A stretch of DNA of 64,000 nt from Aequitasia blattaphilus (GTDB lineage Bacteria; Bacillota; Clostridia; Lachnospirales; Lachnospiraceae), in contig NZ_JAMXOD010000004.1 of assembly GCF_024721305.1 (NCBI RefSeq), positions 62,001 through 126,000 of the forward strand, written 5' to 3'. This document shows positions 42,447 through 51,281 of the stretch, piece after piece. The number at the start of each line of letters is the position of its first letter. Positions within the stretch are counted from its first letter, which is position 1. A program made the position numbers and the translations under genes. The notes under the pieces were generated by a model. The model was not told the origin of the DNA, ran no database searches, and worked only from the letters and a program-made list of their open reading frames with translations.

Positions 42447-42515
42447 ATACGTCCTCCTCAAATTAATTTGACTCTCAAAGTATATTTCAAAACCAGTAAA
42501 TTGTCAATAAAACAC

Positions 42516-42545
42516 TTGCATTTCCGAGGAAAATGTATATAATAA
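42516..42545 (+). promoter_or_regulatory. Putative promoter of tRNA-Thr
   Basis: TTGCAT (42516-42521) is followed after 18 bases by TATAAA (42540-42545), 8 bases before the tRNA. The region is a run of alternating TA, so the exact -10 is uncertain. Confidence 0.5.
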
Positions 42546-42553
42546 AATATGCG

Positions 42554-42626
<73 letters not shown>

Positions 42627-42659
42627 TTTTAAGAGGAAGTGCTTTGTACTTCCTCTTAA
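42627..42659 (+). terminator. Hairpin directly behind tRNA-Thr
   Basis: A 13-bp perfect stem (42627-42639 with 42647-42659, 7-base loop) starts right after the discriminator base. Only short T stretches follow, so it may terminate weakly or serve as a 3' processing stop before queH. Confidence 0.65.
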
Positions 42660-42683
42660 ATTCTATATAAAGGATTAATAACG

Positions 42684-43298
42684 ATGAATTGTAATTATGG
42701 AAAGGTATTAGAGGATACTCTGAATAATATAAAAAAACAAAATAAAGTACCAAATCTTTTGTTACACAGTTGCTGTGCACCCTGTAGTAGTTATGTTCTG
42801 GAATATTTAAGCGGTTATTTTAATATAACCGTTTTATTTTATAATCCAAACATTTTTCCAGAAGAGGAATTTAAAAAGCGGGAAGAAGAAGAACGAAATT
42901 TCATCGGGAAACTGAAGCCCCAAAATCCCATTACATTTATGGGAGGACCATACGAAAGCGAAAAGTTTTATCAGATGGCACAGGGATTGGAAGATGTAAG
43001 AGAAGGGGGCGTTCGTTGTGAAAAATGCTTTCGTTTAAGATTGACTTTTGCAGCAGAAACAGCAAAAAAATTAGAGATGGATTATTTCACAACAACCTTA
43101 AGCATTAGTCCGTTAAAAAATGCAAGATTATTAAATGAAATAGGCAAAGAACTTGAAAAAGAGTATGAAATACCATACCTATATTCGGATTTCAAAAAAA
43201 AGGATGGATATAAAAGAAGTATTGAACTTTCCAGAGAATATGGGCTTTACAGACAAGATTATTGTGGATGTGAGTTTTCAAAAAATGGAAGGAAATAA
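42684..43298 (+). CDS. queH: Epoxyqueuosine reductase QueH
   Basis: QueH (204 aa, DUF208) reduces epoxyqueuosine to queuosine in tRNA anticodons, replacing the cobalamin enzyme QueG. The N-terminal LLHSCCAPCSSYVLEYL (near residues 26-42) and the later RCEKCFRLRL (near 112) and DYCGCEFS (C-terminus) supply the cysteines of the iron-sulfur and metal sites. No other queuosine gene is in the window, so the cell may salvage its precursor. It follows a tRNA gene, though not one that carries queuosine. Confidence 0.92.
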   Translation: MNCNYGKVLEDTLNNIKKQNKVPNLLLHSCCAPCSSYVLEYLSGYFNITVLFYNPNIFPEEEFKKREEEERNFIGKLKPQNPITFMGGPYESEKFYQMAQGLEDVREGGVRCEKCFRLRLTFAAETAKKLEMDYFTTTLSISPLKNARLLNEIGKELEKEYEIPYLYSDFKKKDGYKRSIELSREYGLYRQDYCGCEFSKNGRK

Positions 43299-43372
43299 GA
43301 ATAGGTGTTGTAATGTATCACTGTGATGTGATAAAATCTATTGATATATCAATGAAGAAAGGAAGTATAAAC

Positions 43373-44755
43373 ATGGCACAGCTATGGGGTGGAAGGTTTA
43401 CAAAAAAGACAGATCAGATGGTTTATGATTTTAATGCGTCTATTAATTTTGACAAACGCTTATATAAGCAAGACATTGCAGGGAGCATTGCTCACGTAAC
43501 AATGCTTGCAAAGCAAGGGATATTAACCATTCAGGAAAAAGAGGAAATTATCAAAGGCTTAGAAGGTATTCTGTCGGATGTTGAGGCACAAAAGCTAGAG
43601 ATCACATCAGAATACGAAGACATACATAGTTTTGTTGAAGCGACATTGATTGACCGTATTGGTGAGCCGGGGAAAAAGCTTCATACTGGTAGAAGCAGGA
43701 ATGACCAGGTGGCTCTTGATATGAAACTATATGTCCGGGAAGAGGTAGTAGAAATCAATACCTTATTAAAAGAACTGTTGAACATTCTTCTCGTAACGAT
43801 GGAAGGAAATCTAAATACCTATATGCCAGGATTTACCCATTTGCAGAAGGCACAGCCTATTACTTTGGCTCATCATATGGGGGCCTACTTTGAGATGTTT
43901 AAGGAAGATCACGAAAGACTTTTAGATGTTAAAAAAAGACTTAGAACCTGTCCTTTAGGAAGTGGAGCTCTTGCGGGAACGACGTATCCTTTGGATCGGG
44001 ATTATACAGCCTCTTTGCTTGGTTTTGAAGGTCCAACCTTAAATAGCATGGATGGTGTATCGAATCGAGATTATATCATCGAGCTATTATCAGCACTTTC
44101 AACGATTATGATGCATTTAAGCAGGTTTTCAGAAGAAGTAATTATATGGAATTCGAATGAATACCAATTTGTGGAAATCGACGACGCTTTTAGCACAGGA
44201 AGTAGCATTATGCCTCAGAAAAAGAATCCAGACATTGCGGAACTTGTAAGAGGAAAAACAGGACGAGTGTATGGAACATTGATGGCATTTCTTTCTACTA
44301 TGAAGAGCATTCCTTTGGCGTACAATAAAGATATGCAAGAGGATAAAGAAGGTGTTTTTGATGCAATCGACACAGTGAAAAGCTGTTTGATACTTTTTAG
44401 TGGTATGTTGGAAACCATGAAATACAACAAAGACCGAATGGCAATTAGTGCCAAAAAAGGATTTACAAATGCTACAGATGCCGCTGATTACCTGGTGAAA
44501 AATGGAGTTCCTTTTCGAGATGCCCATGGATATGTGGGGCAATTGGTTCTTCTTTGTATTGAGAAAGGAATTTCACTCGATGAACTTTCTTTAGAGGAAT
44601 ACCAGGGTATATGTCCGGTATTTAAAGAAGATATTTATCAGGAAATCAGTCTGGAGACTTGTGTGAACAAACGAATTACAACGGGGGCTCCTGGTGAGGA
44701 AGCAATGAGACATGCAATTGAATATTATAAGGAATACATAAATAAATACGAATAA
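43373..44755 (+). CDS. argH: Argininosuccinate lyase
   Basis: ArgH (460 aa) splits argininosuccinate into arginine and fumarate, the last step of arginine synthesis. The N-terminal LWGGRFTKKTDQMVYDFNAS and the fumarase-superfamily signature GSSIMPQKKNPD (near residue 281) are intact, and the catalytic His region TGRSRNDQV lies near 110. I chose the ATG at 43373 behind AAGAAAGGAAG; an earlier in-frame ATG at 43313 lacks a site. No argG is next to it. Confidence 0.97.
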   Translation: MAQLWGGRFTKKTDQMVYDFNASINFDKRLYKQDIAGSIAHVTMLAKQGILTIQEKEEIIKGLEGILSDVEAQKLEITSEYEDIHSFVEATLIDRIGEPGKKLHTGRSRNDQVALDMKLYVREEVVEINTLLKELLNILLVTMEGNLNTYMPGFTHLQKAQPITLAHHMGAYFEMFKEDHERLLDVKKRLRTCPLGSGALAGTTYPLDRDYTASLLGFEGPTLNSMDGVSNRDYIIELLSALSTIMMHLSRFSEEVIIWNSNEYQFVEIDDAFSTGSSIMPQKKNPDIAELVRGKTGRVYGTLMAFLSTMKSIPLAYNKDMQEDKEGVFDAIDTVKSCLILFSGMLETMKYNKDRMAISAKKGFTNATDAADYLVKNGVPFRDAHGYVGQLVLLCIEKGISLDELSLEEYQGICPVFKEDIYQEISLETCVNKRITTGAPGEEAMRHAIEYYKEYINKYE

Positions 44756-44769
44756 AAGGAGATGTTAAA

Positions 44770-45855
44770 ATGGATAAAAAGTTAAGAGTAGGTATATTAG
44801 GAGCAACAGGTATGGTTGGACAAAGATTCATCTCTTTATTGGAGAACCATCCATGGTATGAAGTGTGCACTTTGGCAGCCAGCCAACGCTCGGCAGGAAA
44901 AACATATGAAGAGGCAGTGGGAGAGCGCTGGAAACTTGAAACACCAATGCCTGAAAATGTAAAGAAACTAGTGGTATTAAATGTAAATGAAGTGGAAAAA
45001 GTTGCTGAGACTGTAGACTTTGTTTTTAGTGCGGTAGATATGTCTAAGGATGAAATCAAGGCAATTGAAGAAGCATATGCAAAAACAGAAACACCTGTGG
45101 TATCAAATAATAGTGCTCACAGATGGACAAAGGATGTTCCAATGGTAGTTCCTGAAATCAATGATCAGCATTTTGAGTTGATTCAAACACAAAAGGAAAG
45201 ACTAGGAACAACAAAAGGATTTATTGCAGTGAAGCCAAATTGTTCGATTCAAAGCTATACACCGTGTCTTGCAGCATGGGCTGAGTTTGAACCGACTGAG
45301 GTTGTTGCAACAACTTATCAGGCTATTTCAGGTGCCGGTAAAAACTTTACAGATTGGCCAGAAATGGTTGGAAATATCATTCCATTTATTGGTGGAGAAG
45401 AAGAAAAGAGTGAAAAAGAACCTCTCCGCGTACTTGGTGAATTAAAGGACGGAGAAATTGTACTTGCGTCAGAACCAAGAATTACAACACAGTGTATACG
45501 GGTACCGGTTTTGAATGGACATACGGCGGCAGTGTTTGTGAATTTCAAGAAAAAGCCAACGAAAGAACAATTAATTGAAAAACTGGAAAATTTTAAAGGT
45601 TATCCTCAAGAAGAGTCACTTCCAAGTGCTCCTAAGCGGTTCATTCAATATTTAACAGAGGACAACCGCCCTCAAGTAACAATGGATGTAGACTACGAAA
45701 ACGGTATGGGTGTATCCATTGGACGTTTAAGAGAAGATAGTATTTATGATTTTAAATTTGTCGGTCTTTCTCATAATACACTAAGAGGTGCGGCAGGTGG
45801 TGCTGTCCTTTGTGCAGAAACACTTACAAAAAAAGGATTTATTCAAGGGAAATAG
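44770..45855 (+). CDS. asd: Aspartate-semialdehyde dehydrogenase (archaeal/fungal-type)
   Basis: Asd (361 aa) reduces aspartyl phosphate to the semialdehyde, at the branch to lysine, threonine and methionine. The NADP-binding GILGATGMVGQRF lies at residues 8-20 and the nucleophilic Cys in KPNCSIQSYTP near 157. The length and the stretch SQRSAGKTYEEAVGERW match the archaeal/fungal-like type rather than the classical bacterial form. AAAGGAG precedes the ATG. A hairpin terminator follows. Confidence 0.95.
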   Translation: MDKKLRVGILGATGMVGQRFISLLENHPWYEVCTLAASQRSAGKTYEEAVGERWKLETPMPENVKKLVVLNVNEVEKVAETVDFVFSAVDMSKDEIKAIEEAYAKTETPVVSNNSAHRWTKDVPMVVPEINDQHFELIQTQKERLGTTKGFIAVKPNCSIQSYTPCLAAWAEFEPTEVVATTYQAISGAGKNFTDWPEMVGNIIPFIGGEEEKSEKEPLRVLGELKDGEIVLASEPRITTQCIRVPVLNGHTAAVFVNFKKKPTKEQLIEKLENFKGYPQEESLPSAPKRFIQYLTEDNRPQVTMDVDYENGMGVSIGRLREDSIYDFKFVGLSHNTLRGAAGGAVLCAETLTKKGFIQGK

Positions 45856-45858
45856 GAC

Positions 45859-45890
45859 AACGGAGTTTGCATAGCGCAAACTCCGTTCTT
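45859..45890 (+). terminator. Terminator between asd and ppk1
   Basis: A 12-bp perfect stem (AACGGAGTTTGC at 45859-45870, GCAAACTCCGTT at 45876-45887) with a 5-base loop is followed by a short CTT tail. Strong hairpin, weak T tract. Confidence 0.75.
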
Positions 45891-45891
45891 A

Positions 45892-45900
45892 TGTTAAAAT
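45892..45900 (+). promoter_or_regulatory. Putative extended -10 of ppk1
   Basis: TGTTAAAAT resembles TGnTATAAT with one mismatch and lies just past the asd terminator, 37 bases ahead of ppk1. No -35 box is clear. Confidence 0.4.
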
Positions 45901-45936
45901 AGAATACGAAAAAGAAAACGGAAAGGATGATGGCAG

Positions 45937-48063
45937 ATGAATAAAGAGCTATTAGAATATACACAGAACCGTGAGCTTTCATGGTTACGTTTTAATCAGC
46001 GCGTATTGCAAGAAGCACAAGATGATACGGTCCCCTTATTTGAAAGAATGAAATTTGTTGCGATTTTCACCAGCAACTTGGATGAATTTTTCATGATACG
46101 AGTGGGAAGTCTCTTTGATATTGCCCATGTTAACAATGAGACGGTTGACAGTCGTTCCGGTATGACGCCAAAAGAGCAGCTGAATCGAATTTTTGATTTA
46201 GTTGCACCATTGTATAAAGAAAGAGATCAAACTTATATAAAAATAAAAAAGCAATTAAATCCTTATGGAATACTAGGGCTGGACTATAAGGAGCTCACGG
46301 AAAGTGAGAAGAAGTATGTCAAAAAGTATTTTAAGGATCAGGTGCTTCCCGTTCTATCTCCTCAAATTGTGGATGCAAATCATCCGTTTCCCCATCTCTT
46401 AAACAAGGAGATATATGTAACAGCTACTTTGAAAGATGAGACAATGTCCCGGCTGGGAATTGTACCGGTTCCTCAGTACATTTCAGATATTCTTTATTTA
46501 CCAGGACAGAAAACCAGATACATTCGTATGGAAAAAGTGATGCTTGAATACCTTGATATAATCTTCGGAAAATACGAGGTGAGTGAAAGGAATTATATAT
46601 GTGTCACAAGGAATGCAGATATTTCCCCTCAAGATGAAGGATTAGAGCTGACAGAAGATTTCCGATATCTTATGGAGCAAACGATCAGTAAGAGAAAAAG
46701 AATGGCTGTAGTAAGACTTGAAACAGCAGAAAAGCTTTCTCCAGAGCAGGAGAAATTTTTTTGTAAGAAATTCGATATTGCACCGAATCAAATTTTCCGT
46801 ACAAAAATGCCCATGAAGCTGTCTTATATATTTGATATGATTGGCAAGCTTCCAGAAGGCGTACAGCAAACCCTTACCTACAGGCCATTTGCACCACAAA
46901 ATTCACCCCGTATAAAAGAGGGTAATGTTACAAATCAGATTAAGAAAAAGGATATTCTTTTGTTTTATCCCTTTGAGAGTATGAATCCTTTTTTAAGCTT
47001 AATAAAGGAAGCCTCTACAGATACCAGTGTTTTAACAATTAAAATCACAATTTACCGCTTAGCCAGCAGAGCACGCCTTGTGGAATATTTATGTGCTGCA
47101 GCTGAAAACGGGAAAGAGGTCACGGTGCTCATCGAATTGCGTGCAAGATTTGATGAAGAAAATAATATACGCTGGTCCAAAAGATTAGAGGAGGCCGGGT
47201 GCCGTGTGATTTATGGTTTTGATGATTACAAAGTACATTCGAAGGTTTGCTTAATTACTTATCGTACAAAAACGGGATTTGAATACATTACCCAGGTAGG
47301 TACAGGAAACTACAACGAGAAAACAGCAGCTATGTACACAGACTTGTCCTTAATGACTGCCAATAAAAGGATTGGTGAAGATGCGAATAACTTTTTCAAG
47401 AATATGAGCATTGGAAACTTAAATGGTATTTATGAAGAATTAATTGTTGCCCCTTACACGCTGAAACAAACCGTACTGCATTTAATAGATGAAGAAACGA
47501 AAAAGGGGAGCGACGGAAGAATTATCATGAAAATGAATTCCCTGACAGATGTGGATTTTATTGAACGCATTCATAGAGCATCGAATGCTGGTGTAAAAAT
47601 CGATTTGCAAGTGCGTGGAATTTGTTGTCTTTTGCCTGGGGTGGAAGGTGCCACAGAAAATGTAAGAGTAACCAGTGTGGTGGGCAGATATTTGGAGCAT
47701 CCAAGAATCTTCAGTTTCGGAAAAGGCGACGAGCAAAAAATTTATATTGGTTCAGCGGATATGATGACTCGTAATACAGAAAAGAGAGTGGAGGTTGCCC
47801 TTCCGGTATTGGATCAGGACATAAAAGAACAAATCAATCACTATTTAGATGTTTTGTTAAAGGATAATGTAAAAGGGCGGGTTTTAACCCAAAATGGTTT
47901 GTATGAAAAGCCCGAACAAGTAGAACCCTTTATTGATGCACAAAAGGTATTTATGAAGGAAGCATTATTTGCGAAAAAACAGCAAAATCAGGAGAAACAA
48001 CAGGGGGGATTCCTTTCCTGGATTAAAGGTATCCTGAAGAAAAATCAGGAGATAAATTATTAG
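45937..48063 (+). CDS. ppk1: Polyphosphate kinase 1
   Basis: PPK1 (708 aa) makes polyphosphate from ATP. The N-terminal NRELSWLRFNQRVLQEA and the catalytic region with VHSKVCLITYRTKTGF (phospho-accepting His near residue 435) and HPRIFSFGKGDEQKIYIGSADMM (second His near 588) are intact. All domains are present at normal length. AAAGGATGATGG precedes the ATG. The topB gene begins at the base after its stop. Confidence 0.96.
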   Translation: MNKELLEYTQNRELSWLRFNQRVLQEAQDDTVPLFERMKFVAIFTSNLDEFFMIRVGSLFDIAHVNNETVDSRSGMTPKEQLNRIFDLVAPLYKERDQTYIKIKKQLNPYGILGLDYKELTESEKKYVKKYFKDQVLPVLSPQIVDANHPFPHLLNKEIYVTATLKDETMSRLGIVPVPQYISDILYLPGQKTRYIRMEKVMLEYLDIIFGKYEVSERNYICVTRNADISPQDEGLELTEDFRYLMEQTISKRKRMAVVRLETAEKLSPEQEKFFCKKFDIAPNQIFRTKMPMKLSYIFDMIGKLPEGVQQTLTYRPFAPQNSPRIKEGNVTNQIKKKDILLFYPFESMNPFLSLIKEASTDTSVLTIKITIYRLASRARLVEYLCAAAENGKEVTVLIELRARFDEENNIRWSKRLEEAGCRVIYGFDDYKVHSKVCLITYRTKTGFEYITQVGTGNYNEKTAAMYTDLSLMTANKRIGEDANNFFKNMSIGNLNGIYEELIVAPYTLKQTVLHLIDEETKKGSDGRIIMKMNSLTDVDFIERIHRASNAGVKIDLQVRGICCLLPGVEGATENVRVTSVVGRYLEHPRIFSFGKGDEQKIYIGSADMMTRNTEKRVEVALPVLDQDIKEQINHYLDVLLKDNVKGRVLTQNGLYEKPEQVEPFIDAQKVFMKEALFAKKQQNQEKQQGGFLSWIKGILKKNQEINY

Positions 48064-50022
48064 ATGAAATCATTATATATAGCGGAAAAGCCAAGTGTAG
48101 CCAGAGAATTTGCCAAGGCTCTCCACATGAACACCAAGAATAAAGATGGTTATATGGAAGGAGATGAAGCAGTAATCACATGGTGTGTAGGACATCTTGT
48201 GACCATGAGCTATCCTGAAAAATATGATACAAAGCTAAAAAGGTGGAGCTTAGAAACACTCCCTTTCTTACCAGAGAGTTTTAAATATGAGGTGATTCCC
48301 CAAGTTTCAAAACAGTTTAATATTGTAAAAGAGCTTCTGAATCGTAAAGATGTGGACACCATCTATGTCTGTACAGACTCCGGACGAGAGGGAGAATATA
48401 TCTATCGACTGGTGGAACAGATGGCACTGATGGAAAAAAAAGAAAGAAAAAGAGTTTGGATTGATTCTCAGACAGAAGAAGAAATTTTAAGAGGTATAAA
48501 AAATGCCAAAAGCTTAGAAGAATATGATAACTTATCCTCTTCGGCCTATCTTCGTGCGAAAGAAGATTATCTCATGGGAATAAACTTTTCAAGGCTTCTA
48601 ACTCTTAAATATGCAAATACTTTATCTGCCTTTCTCAATGAAGAGAGAGTTGTAATCTCAGTTGGAAGAGTCATGACCTGTGTATTGGGTATGGTGGTTC
48701 GCAGAGAAAGAGAAATTCGAGATTTTGTAGAGACACCCTTCTATAAAATAGCAGCAGCTTTTGGAGAAGAGATGAAGATTGAAGGAGAATGGAAAGCCGT
48801 TGAAGGGTCTCCTTATTTCCAATCTCATATGCTTTACAATGAAGGTGGATTTAAAGCCAGAGAGGATGCAGAAGCCTTTGTAAGCTCCCTGCTTGCAGAG
48901 GAGCCAGTAAAAGGAATTGTAGCAGAAGTAAAGAAGACACAGGAAAAGCAAAAAGCACCTTTACTGTTCAATCTTGCAGAGCTTCAAAATGAATGTTCGA
49001 AGCGCTATAAGATTAGTCCGGATGAAACATTAAAAATCACACAGGAATTATATGAAAAGAAAATTGTTACTTATCCCCGTACCGATGCCCGGGTACTTTC
49101 AAAAGCCGTGGCAAAGGAAATACATAAAAACCTAAATGGTCTTATGAGTTATGAACCAGCAAAAGTATTTTTAAAAGACATCTTGGAAATGAAGTCTTAC
49201 AAGAGCTTGGATAAGACCAAATACGTTAATGACAAAAAGATTACGGATCACTATGCCATCATTCCTACCGGACAAGGCTTAGGGGCATTAAACAGTTTGA
49301 GTGAAACAGGGAAAAAAATATTTAACTTGATTTTATATCGGTTTTTAAGTATATTTTATCCGGAAGCTGTATACCAAAAGGTGGCACTTCGCATTCATAT
49401 AAAGGGAGAAGCTTTCTTTTCAAACTTTAAAGTTTTAAAGGATGAAGGATATTTTAAAGTGGCAGGAAGACCTAAGAGTCAGGAAAATCCTGAAACAGAG
49501 AATTCTTTTTTTGAATTTGTCAAAGAACTAAAAAAAGGTACCGAATTAACAGTGGATGGGATACAGATAAAAGAAGGGAAAACCTCGCCTCCAAAACGCT
49601 ATAGCTCTGGTTCGTTGATTCTGGCTATGGAGAATGCAGGAAAGTTGATTGAAGATGAGGACTTAAGGTCTCAAATTCAAGGGAGTGGTATTGGAACCAG
49701 TGCCACCAGAGGTGAAATACTGAAAAAGCTGTTTACAATAAAATACTTGAAGCTGAACAAAAAAACACAGATTGTCACGCCGGACTTAAAAGGTGAAATG
49801 GTCTATGATGTGGTGAACAGTTCTCTGCCGTCTATGTTAAACCCTGAGTTAACAGCCAGCTGGGAAAAAGGACTCACCCAGGTTGCAGAAGGTCAAATCA
49901 GTGAGAAGATTTATATGGAAAAATTAAATCAGTATATTCTTCGCCGTACAAATGGAGTAAAAGGGTTGAATAATCAAGGTGTAATTAAAGAAAGTTATCA
50001 GAATATCAGAAACGAATATTAG
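48064..50022 (+). CDS. topB: DNA topoisomerase III-like type IA topoisomerase
   Basis: This 652-aa type IA topoisomerase passes one DNA strand through another and resolves linked intermediates. The N-terminal TOPRIM domain has YIAEKPSVAREFA and CTDSGREGEYIYR (near residue 102), and the catalytic Tyr lies in VTYPRTDARVLS near 343. There is no C-terminal zinc-finger region, which fits topoisomerase III rather than topoisomerase I. It directly follows ppk1 with GGAG in the ppk1 end as ribosome binding site. Confidence 0.93.
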   Translation: MKSLYIAEKPSVAREFAKALHMNTKNKDGYMEGDEAVITWCVGHLVTMSYPEKYDTKLKRWSLETLPFLPESFKYEVIPQVSKQFNIVKELLNRKDVDTIYVCTDSGREGEYIYRLVEQMALMEKKERKRVWIDSQTEEEILRGIKNAKSLEEYDNLSSSAYLRAKEDYLMGINFSRLLTLKYANTLSAFLNEERVVISVGRVMTCVLGMVVRREREIRDFVETPFYKIAAAFGEEMKIEGEWKAVEGSPYFQSHMLYNEGGFKAREDAEAFVSSLLAEEPVKGIVAEVKKTQEKQKAPLLFNLAELQNECSKRYKISPDETLKITQELYEKKIVTYPRTDARVLSKAVAKEIHKNLNGLMSYEPAKVFLKDILEMKSYKSLDKTKYVNDKKITDHYAIIPTGQGLGALNSLSETGKKIFNLILYRFLSIFYPEAVYQKVALRIHIKGEAFFSNFKVLKDEGYFKVAGRPKSQENPETENSFFEFVKELKKGTELTVDGIQIKEGKTSPPKRYSSGSLILAMENAGKLIEDEDLRSQIQGSGIGTSATRGEILKKLFTIKYLKLNKKTQIVTPDLKGEMVYDVVNSSLPSMLNPELTASWEKGLTQVAEGQISEKIYMEKLNQYILRRTNGVKGLNNQGVIKESYQNIRNEY

Positions 50023-50032
50023 GAGGATACAC

Positions 50033-50698
50033 ATGAAGGAATTGGAAATCAAAGCACTTTATAATTTAAACGAAACAATTGCAGCAAAGATTTTTGAAGG
50101 AGTTACCTACCCATGGGAGGTGTTACCCAAGATTAGCGATTTTATCATTGAGCTTGGAAAAGCATTACCCAAAGAGACTTATGATGAAGTAAAGGAAAAT
50201 GTATGGGTGGCAAAGTCTGCCAAGGTATTTGATTCTGCCTATATAGCGGGTCCAGTTATTATTGGTGAACAAGCAGAGGTGCGCCACTGTGCCTTCATTA
50301 GAGGGAATGCTATTATTGGCAATAATGCTGTAGTTGGAAATTCAACAGAGCTTAAAAATGTTATCTTGTTTAACCGCGTACAAGTACCACATTATAATTA
50401 TGTAGGAGATTCTATTTTAGGATATAAAGCACATATGGGTGCTGGTTCTATTACCTCAAATGTAAAGTCAGATAAGACATTAGTAGTAGTAAAAGGAAAA
50501 GATGGAACAATTGAGACAGGTCTTAAAAAATTTGGTGCAATGATTGGGGATGAAGTAGAGGTTGGATGTGGGAGCATTTTAAACCCAGGCTCTGTTATTG
50601 GAAAAAATTCGAATATCTATCCCCTTTCCAGTGTACGTTCTTACATAGATGAAGGCAGTATTTATAAAAAGCAAGGTGAAATAGTACAAAAGAATTAG
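50033..50698 (+). CDS. Left-handed beta-helix acyltransferase-like protein
   Basis: This 221-aa protein has hexapeptide repeats of the left-handed beta-helix fold (about residues 60-205: VWVAKSAKVFDSAYIAGPVIIG, AIIGNNAVVGN, AMIGDEVEVGCGSILNPGSVIGKN). It resembles the C-terminal acetyltransferase part of GlmU-like UDP-N-acetylglucosamine pyrophosphorylases without a nucleotidyltransferase domain. AGGAGG precedes the ATG. Such proteins acylate sugar nucleotides or amino sugars, but this one's substrate is not known. Confidence 0.75.
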   Translation: MKELEIKALYNLNETIAAKIFEGVTYPWEVLPKISDFIIELGKALPKETYDEVKENVWVAKSAKVFDSAYIAGPVIIGEQAEVRHCAFIRGNAIIGNNAVVGNSTELKNVILFNRVQVPHYNYVGDSILGYKAHMGAGSITSNVKSDKTLVVVKGKDGTIETGLKKFGAMIGDEVEVGCGSILNPGSVIGKNSNIYPLSSVRSYIDEGSIYKKQGEIVQKN

Positions 50699-50708
50699 GA
50701 GGAAAAGT

Positions 50709-51185
50709 ATGTTAAAAGAAAATTATGTATCATTTGAGATTGGAAAGACAAAGAAAATTGCTCTTGTTGCTCATGATGGAAAAAAGAAGGAGCTTGTAGA
50801 ATGGTGTGATCGTAACAAGGAGGAGTTAAGCAAACACTTCCTTTGTGGAACGGGAACAACGGCCAGACTCATTACTGAGAGGACAGGACTTCCTGTCAAA
50901 GGATATAATAGTGGCCCTTTAGGCGGAGACCAGCAAATTGGAGCTAAAATTGTAGAAGGACAAATTGATTTTATGATTTTTTTGTGGGATCCGTTAGAAG
51001 CACAGCCTCATGATCCAGATGTAAAAGCATTGCTTCGTATTGCTGTGGTTTATGATATTCCCATTGCAAACAACCTGGCAACAGCAGACTTTATGCTTCA
51101 TTCTCAGTACATGGGAGAAGTTTATTCGAGAAAAGTTGAAAACTTTAATAAAACCATTCAAGACAGAGTGGAGAAAATGAAATAA
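50709..51185 (+). CDS. mgsA: Methylglyoxal synthase
   Basis: MgsA (158 aa) converts dihydroxyacetone phosphate to methylglyoxal, bypassing lower glycolysis. ALVAHDGKKKELVEWC near residues 18-33, catalytic Asp in GPLGGDQQIGAKI near 76, and DPLEAQPHDPDVKALLRIA near 98 are typical of the family. AGGAGG precedes the ATG 11 bases after the upstream gene. Phosphate-responsive regulation is common for MgsA but not visible here. Confidence 0.95.
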   Translation: MLKENYVSFEIGKTKKIALVAHDGKKKELVEWCDRNKEELSKHFLCGTGTTARLITERTGLPVKGYNSGPLGGDQQIGAKIVEGQIDFMIFLWDPLEAQPHDPDVKALLRIAVVYDIPIANNLATADFMLHSQYMGEVYSRKVENFNKTIQDRVEKMK

Positions 51186-51191
51186 ATTCAT

Positions 51192-51220
51192 TTGACAGAC
51201 TATTATTCCTATGCTATGAT
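51192..51220 (+). promoter_or_regulatory. Promoter of the sodium/solute symporter gene
   Basis: TTGACA (51192-51197), a 17-base spacer and TATGAT (51215-51220) preceded by TG form a near-consensus extended promoter, 61 bases ahead of the start codon. A small GCGCATTAATGCGT hairpin lies in the leader near 51235-51248. Confidence 0.8.
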
Positions 51221-51281
51221 TGCTCTTAGCTTTAGCGCATTAATGCGTAACGGTTTAAAGCAAAAAAAGGAGAGTAAAGAC